64,000 bases of DNA from Paenibacillus sp. FSL H7-0331 (lineage in GTDB: Bacteria > Bacillota > Bacilli > Paenibacillales > NBRC-103111), in the NCBI RefSeq assembly GCF_001956045.1, contig NZ_MRTH01000002.1:186001-250000 (forward strand). Reading direction: 5' to 3'. Position numbers and translations under genes: made by a program. Under the pieces are notes generated by a model that saw nothing but the letters and a program-made list of their open reading frames with translations, had not been told where the DNA came from and did not search any database. Shown piece after piece: positions 8,067 to 16,743 of the stretch; position 1 is the first letter of the stretch; each line of letters opens with the position of its first letter.

Positions 8067-8393
8067 ATGAATGATGTGATAGTCCAAGACCATTCGGAAT
8101 TGGAAGTAAGCGAGGCAGATGCCCTTCATTTGCCAGACATTCAGTTTGTCAATTATTGCTTTCAAACCTTTGGGCTTAATCGTGGTATTTATAATACGAT
8201 TGACCAATGGCTTTACAGCACGGGTTATCGTGAGATTACATCAAGACGCAGTCAAACGATTAATTTTCTTAAGGATATTCAACAAAAGCATGGGAAGGAC
8301 CAGAGCAGTATCCTTCGGTTCGGCAAGGGAGGCTTAACGAAGCAGTTGTATGATTTTATACATCTGCCCAAGCCGATTTTTATGTACAGCTAA
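8067..8393 (+). CDS. Hypothetical protein
   Basis: A 108-aa soluble protein that I do not recognise. It has an acidic N-terminus (about 25 residues), a central segment rich in aromatics (IQFVNYCFQTFGLNRGIYN) and a basic middle (SRRSQTINFLKDIQQKH). There are no membrane segments or obvious motif. AGGAGG (8052-8057) is 9 nt from the ATG at 8067 and only 3 nt from the ATG at 8061, so I prefer 8067. A strong terminator follows. Confidence 0.6.
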   Translation: MNDVIVQDHSELEVSEADALHLPDIQFVNYCFQTFGLNRGIYNTIDQWLYSTGYREITSRRSQTINFLKDIQQKHGKDQSSILRFGKGGLTKQLYDFIHLPKPIFMYS

Positions 8394-8442
8394 CTTCGTT
8401 CATGCGGGATTGTGGACGTCACATTATGGATGATCAGAAGGT

Positions 8443-8474
8443 AAGCGGCCATCTAAATGATGACCGCTTTTTAT
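8443..8474 (+). terminator. Rho-independent terminator
   Basis: AAGCGGCCATC and GATGACCGCTT form an 11-bp stem with one mismatch, followed by TTTTT. It ends the 8067 transcript before the convergent trpS. Confidence 0.8.
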
Positions 8475-8494
8475 AATGTTTAAATGATTGGTTT

Positions 8495-9493
8495 TCAGCG
8501 GGGCTGTGCGAAATAGGCGATTCCCATAGCTTCGCGTACTTCCTGCATCGTTTCACGAGCGAAGGCTCTTGTACGCTCGGTACCGCTTATCAAAATTTCG
8601 TCAATTTGCTTAGGGTGCTTGCTGATGGCTTCGCGCCGCTCGTTCATCGGTTCCAACAGCTCATTAATCTTGGCTGTAAGCTTTGTCTTGCATTCGAAGC
8701 AGCCGATGGTCCCTTGGGTGCAATTCTTGTAGATATCATCTGCCTGTGGAGCATTAAAGGCTTGATGGTAGCTATAGATCGGGCATATATCAGGATGGCC
8801 CGGGTCATTCTTGTGAATCCGCTCTGGATCGGTAACAGCTTTCTGTATGAGCTCTTTGACCTGCTGTGGGCTCGAATCCAGGGAGATGGCATTGCCAGAG
8901 CTTTTACCCATTTTACGACCTCCATCAAGGCCGGTTAAACGTGGAATTTCGCCGATCAAGGCTTGAGGCTCGGGAAATACCGGTCGATAGAGGTCATGAA
9001 AACGGCGTATGATTTTTCTCGTTTGTTCGATGTGGGGGACCTGATCCTCGCCAACAGGGATGAGCGTTGCGCGGCAGATGGCTATGTCTGCTGCCTGACT
9101 GACGGGATAGCCAAGAAAGCCATAATTCAACTGCTTATAACCCCGCTCAGCAGCTTCTGTCTTAATCGTCGGATTATGACGTAGAGAGTTAACCGTGACG
9201 AACATCGAAAAATATACAGTCAACTCGGCAATTTCCGGGATCATGGACTGAATAAATAAGGTAGAACGGTTGGGATCTATACCAGCTGCCAAATAGTCCA
9301 TGGCAACATGACGCAGATTATCACGCACAATAGCAGGATGATCGAAGTGCGTTGTCAGTGCCTGAACATCGGCCAACAGGACAAAGCACTCATAGTTGTT
9401 TTGCAATTCGACTCGATTTTTCAAACTCCCGACGTAATGACCAAGGTGCAGCTTGCCGGTAATACGATCTCCTGTTAAAATTCTTTCTTGCAT
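8495..9493 (-). CDS. trpS: Tryptophan--tRNA ligase
   Basis: A class I aminoacyl-tRNA synthetase, 332 aa, charging tRNA-Trp. The HIGH-like motif is KLHLGHYVGS (residues 14-23) and the KMSKS-like motif is RKMGKSSGN. Conserved TrpRS parts include TGDRITGKLHLGHY, LADVQALTTH and PVGEDQVPHIEQTR. An inserted segment has several cysteines (DICPIYSYHQ and FECKTK), as in a subset of TrpRS. The ATG at 9493 has AGGAGG seven nt upstream. A tryptophan T-box leader and its own promoter precede it, with three hairpin cassettes between leader and start. Confidence 0.96.
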   Translation of the reverse strand: MQERILTGDRITGKLHLGHYVGSLKNRVELQNNYECFVLLADVQALTTHFDHPAIVRDNLRHVAMDYLAAGIDPNRSTLFIQSMIPEIAELTVYFSMFVTVNSLRHNPTIKTEAAERGYKQLNYGFLGYPVSQAADIAICRATLIPVGEDQVPHIEQTRKIIRRFHDLYRPVFPEPQALIGEIPRLTGLDGGRKMGKSSGNAISLDSSPQQVKELIQKAVTDPERIHKNDPGHPDICPIYSYHQAFNAPQADDIYKNCTQGTIGCFECKTKLTAKINELLEPMNERREAISKHPKQIDEILISGTERTRAFARETMQEVREAMGIAYFAQPR

Positions 9494-9510
9494 TGAAATT
9501 CCTCCTAAGA

Positions 9511-9620
9511 GCTTTGCGGAGCAAAGCTAGCTTCGTAAGCATTAACTGAGCTTTGCGAAGCAAAGCCGACTTCGTAAGCATCAACTGAGCTTTGCGAAGC
9601 AAAGCTGGCTCCGCAAGCAT
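9511..9620 (-). repeat. Three leader hairpin cassettes (family locus C)
   Basis: Three 39-bp cassettes on the minus strand lie between the T-box terminator and the trpS ribosome site. Heads (read on plus as CTTCGTAAGCAT) are at 9531, 9570 and, with two changes, 9609. The hairpins are GCTTTGC/GCAAAGC with TTC or TCC loops, the closest ending 4 bp before AGGAGG. Orientation matches the gene, as at the other three loci. Confidence 0.75.
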
Positions 9621-9718
9621 GAATGGGGTTGCGAGCAAACTTATGGATGCATCCTTCCAATCTGAGATACGCCAACACCAGCCATCCTCCATGGCCATCA
9701 CCCCCTTTTATGAAACGC

Positions 9719-9995
9719 AAAAAAACCTCATCGCAAAGGACGAAGTTATCGTGGTACCACCTTTATTCATCTCCGGTATGAAGATGCACTCTCAAGTACG
9801 GACAGGCTCATCAAGAACACTATCGATACAGCCCTCATGGTAACGGAGAGGGAATCCCGGCTTTGCCTACAAACAAATACGTTCGGCCAAGCAACTCCGA
9901 AGTCCATTCACACGTCGGCCGGGGATGGTTCGCACCAAACACCATCTCTCTGAAACCCGCCTCCAACGGCTACTTACCCTTCATCATCGTCGATA
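9719..9995 (-). ncRNA. T-box riboswitch (tryptophan) upstream of trpS
   Basis: Read on the minus strand the leader contains the AGTAG of Stem I, the AGAGAG terminal element with the GGTGTTTGGTGCGAACC apical region, a specifier segment GAATGGACTT whose TGG codon (plus positions 9904-9906) fits tRNA-Trp, the T-box sequence AAGGTGGTACCACG (9750-9763), and an intrinsic terminator CTTCGTC/GATGAGG with a seven-T run (9719-9745). Uncharged tRNA-Trp would stabilise the antiterminator and switch trpS on. Confidence 0.9.
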
Positions 9996-10008
9996 CGTTA
10001 TGAAAGGA

Positions 10009-10037
10009 AGTATACGCCGGCATGAGGGAGTCGTCAA
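10009..10037 (-). promoter_or_regulatory. SigA promoter of trpS
   Basis: On the minus strand TTGACG (10037-10032) and TATACT (10014-10009) are spaced by 17 bp, directly upstream of the T-box leader. Confidence 0.75.
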
Positions 10038-10121
10038 GTATGAACAGAAACTTGCTCTTGGCCTGTTTAATTGCGTGGTCGGAGAGTATGTTCAACAATT
10101 CCAAGAAAATGAAGGCTGGAA

Positions 10122-11300
10122 TCAGGAATTGAAAACTTGTACATGTTCACGAAATTCGTTCCGTACACACTGAAGCACTGCAGGATCGATCATAACATCA
10201 TAGGCTGTGTTGGCAAGCGCCTTAGCGCCAAGCAGCATGCCTTCGAACGCTTGAGGCGTCATCGCTTGATCACGAAATTCCTCCGTATGTAGAAGCTCTC
10301 CGCCACGGGTTACCTGGATGAAGGGATGAATAGCGGGACAGTGCCGGGATACGTTCCCTAAATCAATTGAACCATGATCCTTGCCGCTGCGAATATCCGC
10401 CTCATTGATCCCCAAATCCACTAAATTAGCTGTAAACAAATCGGACAAAACCTCGTTTGAAATCATTTCATCATAGGAGTACTCGTAGTTGGACACCTTT
10501 AACGTACATCCGGTTTGCAAGGCCGCACCTTCTGCACAGCGTTTGATTTTTTCTACCAAAACATCGGTATAAGGGCGATTGTCGCTTCGGATATAAAATT
10601 GCGCAGCGGCTGTCTCCGGTATGATATTAGGTGCTTTCCCGCCATCGCTGATGATGCCATGAACACGGGCATGACTTTGCATTTGCTGTCTTAAAGCATT
10701 GATCGATTGGAAGAGCAGCAGCACGGCATCGAGTGCATTAATTCCCTCATGCGGACTTGCTGCAGCATGTGCCGGTTTGCCTACATATTCAAATTGCAGC
10801 GCGTCCATCGCAAGGGAATGTCCTGATTTTTCATACGTATAAAAAGGGTGGGCCATCAACGCAAAGTCAACGTCATCAAACAAACCGGCCGCAGACATGG
10901 GCACCTTGGCACCCTTTGTTTCCTCCGCAGGCGTTCCATATACACGAATGGTTCCACCGACTGTATCAAGAACTGATTTAAGACCGATTGCGGCTGCGAG
11001 TCCCATCGTTGAGATCAGATGATGTCCGCATGCATGTCCAAGCTCCGGTAGTGCATCATACTCGCACAGGAAAGCGACAGTAGGACCGGGAATACCAGAA
11101 TGATACGTAGCAATGAAGGCTGTAGGTAAATCGAGTACAGGATTTTGTATATCAAAGCCGTAATTCCTAAGCTCATCCATCAGTCGGGCTGAAGCCAGCC
11201 ATTCTTCGTGTCCAAGCTCGGGATGCTCTCCAATAAATCGGGCGACTTGAATGAGTGGCTCTTTATGAAAATCAATCGTCGTAGTAATCGTTATTTTCAT
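10122..11300 (-). CDS. M20 family metallo-amidohydrolase
   Basis: A zinc-type M20D peptidase/amidohydrolase, 392 aa, of the aminoacylase/indole-acetyl-amino-acid hydrolase group. Metal-site motifs are CEYDALPELGHACGHH, TPAEETKG and a late HTEEFRD with the distal His; the dimerisation lid sits between (HAAASPHEGINALDA). It probably hydrolyses N-acyl amino acids or p-aminobenzoyl-glutamate-type amides; the substrate is not determined by sequence. I place the start at ATG 11300, eight nt after AAAGGAG; the in-frame ATG at 11321 overlaps upstream of that site. Confidence 0.9.
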   Translation of the reverse strand: MKITITTTIDFHKEPLIQVARFIGEHPELGHEEWLASARLMDELRNYGFDIQNPVLDLPTAFIATYHSGIPGPTVAFLCEYDALPELGHACGHHLISTMGLAAAIGLKSVLDTVGGTIRVYGTPAEETKGAKVPMSAAGLFDDVDFALMAHPFYTYEKSGHSLAMDALQFEYVGKPAHAAASPHEGINALDAVLLLFQSINALRQQMQSHARVHGIISDGGKAPNIIPETAAAQFYIRSDNRPYTDVLVEKIKRCAEGAALQTGCTLKVSNYEYSYDEMISNEVLSDLFTANLVDLGINEADIRSGKDHGSIDLGNVSRHCPAIHPFIQVTRGGELLHTEEFRDQAMTPQAFEGMLLGAKALANTAYDVMIDPAVLQCVRNEFREHVQVFNS

Positions 11301-11342
11301 CCGTCGTCGCTCCTTTGTCATTCACTTACGTTCATTATAACC

Positions 11343-11385
11343 AAAAAGACCTCCATGGCTCAATATGCTGAGCTCAGGAGGTCTT
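11343..11385 (-). terminator. Rho-independent terminator
   Basis: AAGACCTCC and GGAGGTCTT form a perfect 9-bp stem; read on the minus strand it is followed by a T-run, so it ends the small gene at 11406-11597 just before the M20 gene. Confidence 0.75.
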
Positions 11386-11405
11386 GGATGAGATAAAGTA
11401 GAGTT

Positions 11406-11597
11406 TTATTGGACTTCTTTACGATTCGGTTCCGTGATTAATCGATTTTCTAAAGACTTTTTAATTTTGTGCATACCTTCGATTTCAAACTGATGGTTTT
11501 CACGAAAGCGAACACCTGTTAAGGCAAGTGCTTCATTTAAAGTAAGCTCTACCGAAATCGTCTGTTCTTGTCCATTATTTTGTTGTCCGTAAGTCAT
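11406..11597 (-). CDS. Small hypothetical protein
   Basis: A 63-aa soluble protein preceded by GAGGAG nine nt before ATG 11597 and followed by a good terminator, both arguing that it is real. A Gln/Asn-rich start (YGQQNNGQEQ) leads into a compact SVELTLNEALALTGVRF segment and a basic tail. The ribbon-like SVELTLNEALALTG resembles small Firmicute proteins of unknown function. I do not recognise a family. Confidence 0.6.
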   Translation of the reverse strand: MTYGQQNNGQEQTISVELTLNEALALTGVRFRENHQFEIEGMHKIKKSLENRLITEPNRKEVQ

Positions 11598-11989
11598 TGT
11601 TCATCGCTCCTCACAAGCTGATTTATGATGCTGGATTGTGCCTAAACATATAAATTCATAGCGACAGTTAGAGTGCCGGATTTGTAAGAAAAGCTTGATA
11701 TTGCTTGATTTAAATATAACATAACGTGTAATGTTAAGCAAGGGCTTCTGCAAATAAAAGTCATTTATTTTCGAGGGGAAAATCGGAAAATTCTCCTCAA
11801 TTTTTGATCCTAATTGAATAAAAAATGAATAAGGAATGATTTGGAAGAGAACGGTTTCAATAGGTTTGTTCACGATTTTAACACAGCGTTTTTTGCCGTT
11901 TCAACTGGACGGTTACGATTCGAACATGGTACTATGCATAGGAGATCATGGTTCGAAAACAAATATTCACAAAAAAGGAGTTACCGCAC
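11598..11989. other. Gene-free interval with an operator-like dyad
   Basis: About 390 bp, AT-rich, between a minus-strand small gene and a plus-strand secreted protein. I see no gene. An imperfect dyad AACATAACG/TGTAATGTT (11718-11735) nested in TTGCTT/AAGCAA (11701-11741) could be a regulator site for either side. No clear promoter was found by eye. Confidence 0.4.
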
Positions 11990-13792
11990 ATGTTTCGAAT
12001 GGTTGCTGCCGCAAAAGCAACATTATTAATGAGTACTGCCCTTGCAGTTGGAATGATGAACGTTCCCTCGGTTCTTGCTGTTTCCGTTTCCTCGATCCAA
12101 CTTCAGCTGTTTGCTGGAAATTCCGAAGCTATCGTAAATACTCAAAAGATTAAACTGGATGAACCGCCCGCAATTATTAACGGACAATTTTATTTACCCG
12201 CCAAATGGGTTGCAGACGCACTTAAAATTCAGCTTTTTTGGGACCATGACACGCAGACCGCACAAATGCTGACTTCAAAGGCATTCATACAATTCAATCC
12301 GTCACTGAATCAGATACAGATTAATGGCAAACCGATTCCGTTCGATTCTGTCGCCGAGATCCGTAATGGGCGGCTGCTTGTAAAGCTGACCTGGCTTGCC
12401 CCTTATACGAATATGACGTATCGCTATGATTCTGCATCCCAAAGTGTAGAGCTGAGCAGTCTTGGGGAGCCCGCTTCCGCTTATAAAGAATCAACGCTTC
12501 ATAATGACGATACCCAGCCCAATTCGAAACCTATTGCCAAATTCGCATTAGGGAAAGCTTCCTATCGATTAGGTGAGCCTGTGACCTACACGGACTTAAG
12601 CTATGACCCGGATTCGGAAGGGCTGCCTGGGTATAACTGGATTGGGAAACAGGAAGTCTTTTTTAAGCCGGGCACTTATACAGTAACGCTTCAGGTTAAG
12701 GATGGTAAAGGAAATGAAAGCGAGCCGTTCTCGCAGACAATAACGGTTCTCGACGTCCCTTACATTAGTGATCAGGCGTATCCGTTTTATTTTAAACCGA
12801 TAGGTAGTTTATTATCCAAGGAATCAGTAGCATCCATTGCCGCGAGACAGTCGTTGGAGAACCCAATCATGTCGGTGCTGCCAAGACCATCGGAAGAACG
12901 GCGTTTGCTTCTTGGGAGCAGTACAAAGCCAATTGTTGAGAAAGGGTTTTTATTCAAGGAAGATATGAATGGACGTGCCCGTTTGTACACCCAATATATC
13001 AATGGGATGAGCAGCGCTGCACAGCTTGCCATTATGATACGTAATCAAAGTGATACACGCTCTGTTACTGTCAGCACAACAGCTGTTGCTGAGTCGCAGG
13101 CTTCCATTTACACACCTATTCTCGGAAGTAAAACAGTTGAAAGCTTTCTCACGAATCATTCGGAGTCGGGCAGTATGACAGTAAATCCCGGTACTGCGGT
13201 TTTGTATAAGGTAAGTCAGGAGTTAAGCTCTGGACAGGGCTTTCAAGGACTTTATGATATTCAAACAGATGGAGCTGTCGAGGTATCTTATGTGATGATT
13301 TCGCCTGGTGAACAACCATATCAGCTTGGAGCTTATCGAACCGTGCAATCCAAAGATTTGCGGCATACCGTATCTCCGGCTTCCGAGGTGAGCTTTCAGT
13401 TAGATACAAGATCTCTAAAGGAGCCGGTTTCATTCAGTATTGGTGATGGTTCTATTGAACCGCTGCTCAATGGGGTCACCAAGGAAATGGGATCCGACTC
13501 TGTGCAAGCAGTTACCTATGGAAGCAATGCCGGAGTCCGTTATCGGATTGGTCTGGAATTTAACGGTAAGACAGCGGTCGCATTATATCCACGTGGTGGC
13601 TTTTTTGAAGGTTCAGTTCGGGTCAACGGCAATGTCATTTCGATACCTGCAGGTGGATTAACCTCTAATGAAGCCTTGCTGCTTCATCGCACAACAGTTT
13701 CTGAAAAGAAAATCGAGATCGAGCTAATGGCCTCGGAAAGCAACCAGCTGCCCGTAGATTTCATTGTTTATCCACTGCCCGATAAGCAGTAG
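11990..13792 (+). CDS. Secreted copper-amine-oxidase-like stalk domain plus PKD domain protein (paralog 1)
   Basis: A 600-aa exported protein. The signal peptide covers about residues 1-31 (hydrophobic core STALAVGMM, likely cleavage after VLA). Residues 35-155 form a copper amine oxidase N-terminal-like stalk domain (INGQFYLPAKWVADALKI, DHDTQTAQM, RLLVKLTWLA). Residues 180-265 form a PKD domain (YTDLSYDPDSEG, PGTYTVTLQVKDGKG). The remaining half has no family I recognise. The ATG at 11990 follows AAAAAGGAG; the in-frame ATG at 11948 lies upstream of that site. The next gene is a full-length paralog. A cell-envelope role is inferred. Confidence 0.85.
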   Translation: MFRMVAAAKATLLMSTALAVGMMNVPSVLAVSVSSIQLQLFAGNSEAIVNTQKIKLDEPPAIINGQFYLPAKWVADALKIQLFWDHDTQTAQMLTSKAFIQFNPSLNQIQINGKPIPFDSVAEIRNGRLLVKLTWLAPYTNMTYRYDSASQSVELSSLGEPASAYKESTLHNDDTQPNSKPIAKFALGKASYRLGEPVTYTDLSYDPDSEGLPGYNWIGKQEVFFKPGTYTVTLQVKDGKGNESEPFSQTITVLDVPYISDQAYPFYFKPIGSLLSKESVASIAARQSLENPIMSVLPRPSEERRLLLGSSTKPIVEKGFLFKEDMNGRARLYTQYINGMSSAAQLAIMIRNQSDTRSVTVSTTAVAESQASIYTPILGSKTVESFLTNHSESGSMTVNPGTAVLYKVSQELSSGQGFQGLYDIQTDGAVEVSYVMISPGEQPYQLGAYRTVQSKDLRHTVSPASEVSFQLDTRSLKEPVSFSIGDGSIEPLLNGVTKEMGSDSVQAVTYGSNAGVRYRIGLEFNGKTAVALYPRGGFFEGSVRVNGNVISIPAGGLTSNEALLLHRTTVSEKKIEIELMASESNQLPVDFIVYPLPDKQ

Positions 13793-13818
13793 TATTCCAT
13801 CATAAAGGAGTTCGTCAA

Positions 13819-15612
13819 GTGATATCATCTCTATATAAAAAGTGGTTCGCCGCGATGGGCACATTGATCCTATTCATCAGCTGTTTGTTACCGAATTCTA
13901 TGACTCCCTATGCTTCTGCAGCCGACGCGCCTGTGCCTGAAAGTAGATCGCTGCTGCTGTATTATGGCAAGAGTGAAGCTTTCCTCAATGGTACCAAGCT
14001 TGCCTTGGAGGCACCCGTTGTTCAAATTAACAACCGTACTTATCTGCCTGCAGCGAGTCTTCCGTCATTGCTTGGTGTTCCAGTAGAGTGGGATGCTACT
14101 ACCGGAAGTGTTCAGGTGACGACGCCTACAGCATTTATTCAGCTTCAACTTGCTGCCAAGCAGTTGCGTGTTAATGGTAAGATGGAGAATTTTGAGCAGG
14201 CTGCTTTCCTGTTGAATGATCGGTTGTACGTCGAATTGAGCTGGTTAAATCGTTTTATCGGATTCAAAGCGACAGTTAATGAACAACTGCAGCGAGTGGA
14301 GCTGTTGTATATTAAACGGGCTGAGGCTGGCAGCTTGTTCAATGATACGATGCCGAATACGAAGCCGGTAGCCAGATTTTCCGTAAATAAGAAATCGTAT
14401 CGTTTGGGTGAGCCGATTATTTATTCGAATACGAGCTATGATCCAGATGGGGATACCATTAAAAACGTTGAGTGGACAGGAAAAGCCGAAGCGATTTTTC
14501 AACCGGGTTTGTTCAAGGTTTCGCTCTCCGTTACGGATAGTAAAGGTACTGTCAGTGAGCCCTTCTCCTACAACGTAGAAATTGTGGACGAGCCTTATCT
14601 GGATGAATTTGAATATAAAGTGTACCACGAGCCAGTAGGTACGTATGTGAAGGAAGAGGAAGCAACGCTTCGTGCTTACTTACGAGGAATTCCGCAGCTT
14701 CCTAACATCGCAACGCTTGAAAAGGACCGGCCTTTGATCGTAAGTGATAGCCCGGAAACCTTTACTGAAAAAGGATTTTTATATCAGGAAAAAGTGAATG
14801 GAAAAGCTAGACTGTATGCGGATCATGTAAATGGCATGAAGGAAAAGGTGCAGTTCGCAATCATTGTTCGTAATCCAAGTCCCGATAAGCCAGTAACGAT
14901 CAAGACTACGCGTCATGGCGAGGTACATCCTTCGATATATGCGAATCTCATTGGAAACGAGGCCTCAATCGAATTTTTGCAAAGCGACAGCTCGCCAGAA
15001 TCGATTACGGTTGCACCTTATCAAACGATGTATTACAAAAAAATGCCGGAATTTTATCCCGACCAAGGGATGAACGTGATGTATGATGTTGAAACAAGTG
15101 GAGAAGTCTATTTCTCCTTCGTCGCCATGGACGCAGGTGCCGGTATTGAATCTGTCGGTATGTACAAGCAGCTGGATTACACAGGTAATGTGCGGGGAAC
15201 ATTTGATGGCTCGGATGTGTCCTGGAACGTGGATCTGACGGGATTGAAGAAGCCATCCTCCCTCGCTATTGGAGACGGTACGTCCGATCAATTCGTGACA
15301 GGGGTGGATGCCTACGTGAAGGAGCATTCGCTGAATTTGGGCAACTATGGTGTTGTTTATAAAATTCATATGGATCATCCACCGAAAATGGCGCTGCTGC
15401 TTCTGCCTCGGGGAGGCGTATTTAGAGGTCCCTTCGAGATTAACGGAAATATCGTTCAAGCGCCGCCATCCGGCATTATGATGGATTATCAAGGTTATAC
15501 CATATTGGCACGCACAGACGGCACGGAGCCGTCGCTCGATATCGAATTCACACCCGCAGCGGGTTCTGCGTTTCCTGTGGATGTCATTTTTTACCCATTG
15601 GAGGACAAATAA
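13819..15612 (+). CDS. Secreted stalk domain plus PKD domain protein (paralog 2)
   Basis: 597 aa, colinear along its whole length with the preceding protein: signal peptide (to about YASA, residue 34), stalk domain (INNRTYLPAASLPSLLG, RLYVELSWLNRFIG), PKD domain (SYRLGEPIIYSNTSYDPDGD) and the same long C-terminal region (KGFLYQEKVNGKARLYADHV; VALLYPRGGFF-like LLLLPRGGVFRG). Translation starts at GTG 13819, preceded by AAAGGAG, only 26 bp after the paralog's stop. Tandem duplication followed by strong divergence is evident. Function is unknown. Confidence 0.85.
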   Translation: MISSLYKKWFAAMGTLILFISCLLPNSMTPYASAADAPVPESRSLLLYYGKSEAFLNGTKLALEAPVVQINNRTYLPAASLPSLLGVPVEWDATTGSVQVTTPTAFIQLQLAAKQLRVNGKMENFEQAAFLLNDRLYVELSWLNRFIGFKATVNEQLQRVELLYIKRAEAGSLFNDTMPNTKPVARFSVNKKSYRLGEPIIYSNTSYDPDGDTIKNVEWTGKAEAIFQPGLFKVSLSVTDSKGTVSEPFSYNVEIVDEPYLDEFEYKVYHEPVGTYVKEEEATLRAYLRGIPQLPNIATLEKDRPLIVSDSPETFTEKGFLYQEKVNGKARLYADHVNGMKEKVQFAIIVRNPSPDKPVTIKTTRHGEVHPSIYANLIGNEASIEFLQSDSSPESITVAPYQTMYYKKMPEFYPDQGMNVMYDVETSGEVYFSFVAMDAGAGIESVGMYKQLDYTGNVRGTFDGSDVSWNVDLTGLKKPSSLAIGDGTSDQFVTGVDAYVKEHSLNLGNYGVVYKIHMDHPPKMALLLLPRGGVFRGPFEINGNIVQAPPSGIMMDYQGYTILARTDGTEPSLDIEFTPAAGSAFPVDVIFYPLEDK

Positions 15613-15679
15613 AGTAAGCTGCAGAAGGGGGGAGAGGTCACAAACTGGCTTCTCTCTTTCAAGTTTCAGGGAGATGAGT

Positions 15680-16570
15680 TTACTCGTGCATGGGGCTATC
15701 CACCTTGACACTGTCATTAATTTGAAACAACTGTGGAATCGTGACCAGCTCGATATGGGCTTCCTGGAGCTTTTCGATGATCCTTGGAAGCGCTTGTACT
15801 GTGCCTGCCAAATTCTCGCCTTCACCGCCGGCTCCGTGCTGCAGAATCACTGCTCCTGGTACAACATGACCTAACACATTATCTGCCACCTGATCGGCGC
15901 TGAGTCCCTTCCAATCCAGTGAATCTACATTCCAGTTAATAATATGGTACTGTTGACTGGCTAGCCATAATATTTGCGATTCGGTGACATTGCCATACGG
16001 CGGACGAAAAAGCTTTGGCTTGGCGCCAGTAATGGCAGCAAGGACATCTTCTGTACGATGTATTTCATCATGAAAGTCAGCATCACTCGTTTTAGATAAA
16101 TTCGGGTGCGTGTAGCTGTGACTGCCAATAATGTGTCCTTCATTCTTTATACGCCGGATCATCTCGGGATGCGCTTGGGCACGGTTGCCAACGACAAAAA
16201 ATGTCGCTTTCACTCCATATTTTTTGAGAACATCCAATATTTGAGCGGTAAACGTTGTATCCGGGACATCATCAAAGGTAAGTGCAGCCTGACGCAAGCT
16301 TTTGGGCCCGTTGAACAAAAAAGTACTGCGATATTTATGGTGCAAATCGGCCAATGTTAATGGCGTATTCACGCGTTCTTTGTTCTCTTTTCCGGCCAGC
16401 AGGTGGGGTGTGGAGGATGACTCTTTTTGAACACTCAGATTTTGCGATATGGATTGACCTGATTGGCCTTGCTGCTCCATTTGTCCAGTATTAGCTCCAC
16501 ATGCACCCGTTCCCAGCAGAGCTGCAGCTGCCAGCAGGGATAATCCAATTCTATAGCCTGAGCCGTTCAT
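15680..16570 (-). CDS. Lipoprotein polysaccharide deacetylase (NodB homology domain)
   Basis: A membrane-anchored carbohydrate esterase family 4 enzyme, 296 aa. The signal peptide ends in the lipobox GTGAC (Cys 24), followed by a Gln/Ser-rich linker. The NodB domain holds motif 1 LTFDDVPD, motif 2 HSYTHPNLS (metal His pair), motif 3 RPPYGN, motif 4 NVDSLDWKG and a motif 5 variant LQHGAGG in place of LHD. It probably deacetylates peptidoglycan or another N-acetylated polymer outside the membrane. AAGGATGAG precedes the ATG at 16570. It converges on the stalk proteins. Confidence 0.92.
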   Translation of the reverse strand: MNGSGYRIGLSLLAAAALLGTGACGANTGQMEQQGQSGQSISQNLSVQKESSSTPHLLAGKENKERVNTPLTLADLHHKYRSTFLFNGPKSLRQAALTFDDVPDTTFTAQILDVLKKYGVKATFFVVGNRAQAHPEMIRRIKNEGHIIGSHSYTHPNLSKTSDADFHDEIHRTEDVLAAITGAKPKLFRPPYGNVTESQILWLASQQYHIINWNVDSLDWKGLSADQVADNVLGHVVPGAVILQHGAGGEGENLAGTVQALPRIIEKLQEAHIELVTIPQLFQINDSVKVDSPMHE

Positions 16571-16743
16571 AATAACTCATCCTTTCTTAATCCCGATTTT
16601 CCTTATTTTGTGCTGAAAAGCAGTTTTTATGTATGAAAACAAGGAATAGGAACTCATTTTAGTAATTAAAGTTTTTTTGTTGACGCAAGATGTTATATAA
16701 TAAAGATTATTGCCGGGTCACAAGGAAAGGGAGAACGAATCGG

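Noticed and set aside
11601..11873. 90-codon minus-strand reading frame in the gap before the stalk protein gene
   Set aside because: AT-driven composition, no ribosome site and no family-like motif; the gap is better described as non-coding.
15005..15825. Long minus-strand frames opposite the second stalk protein
   Set aside because: Mirror frames of a well-supported coding gene.
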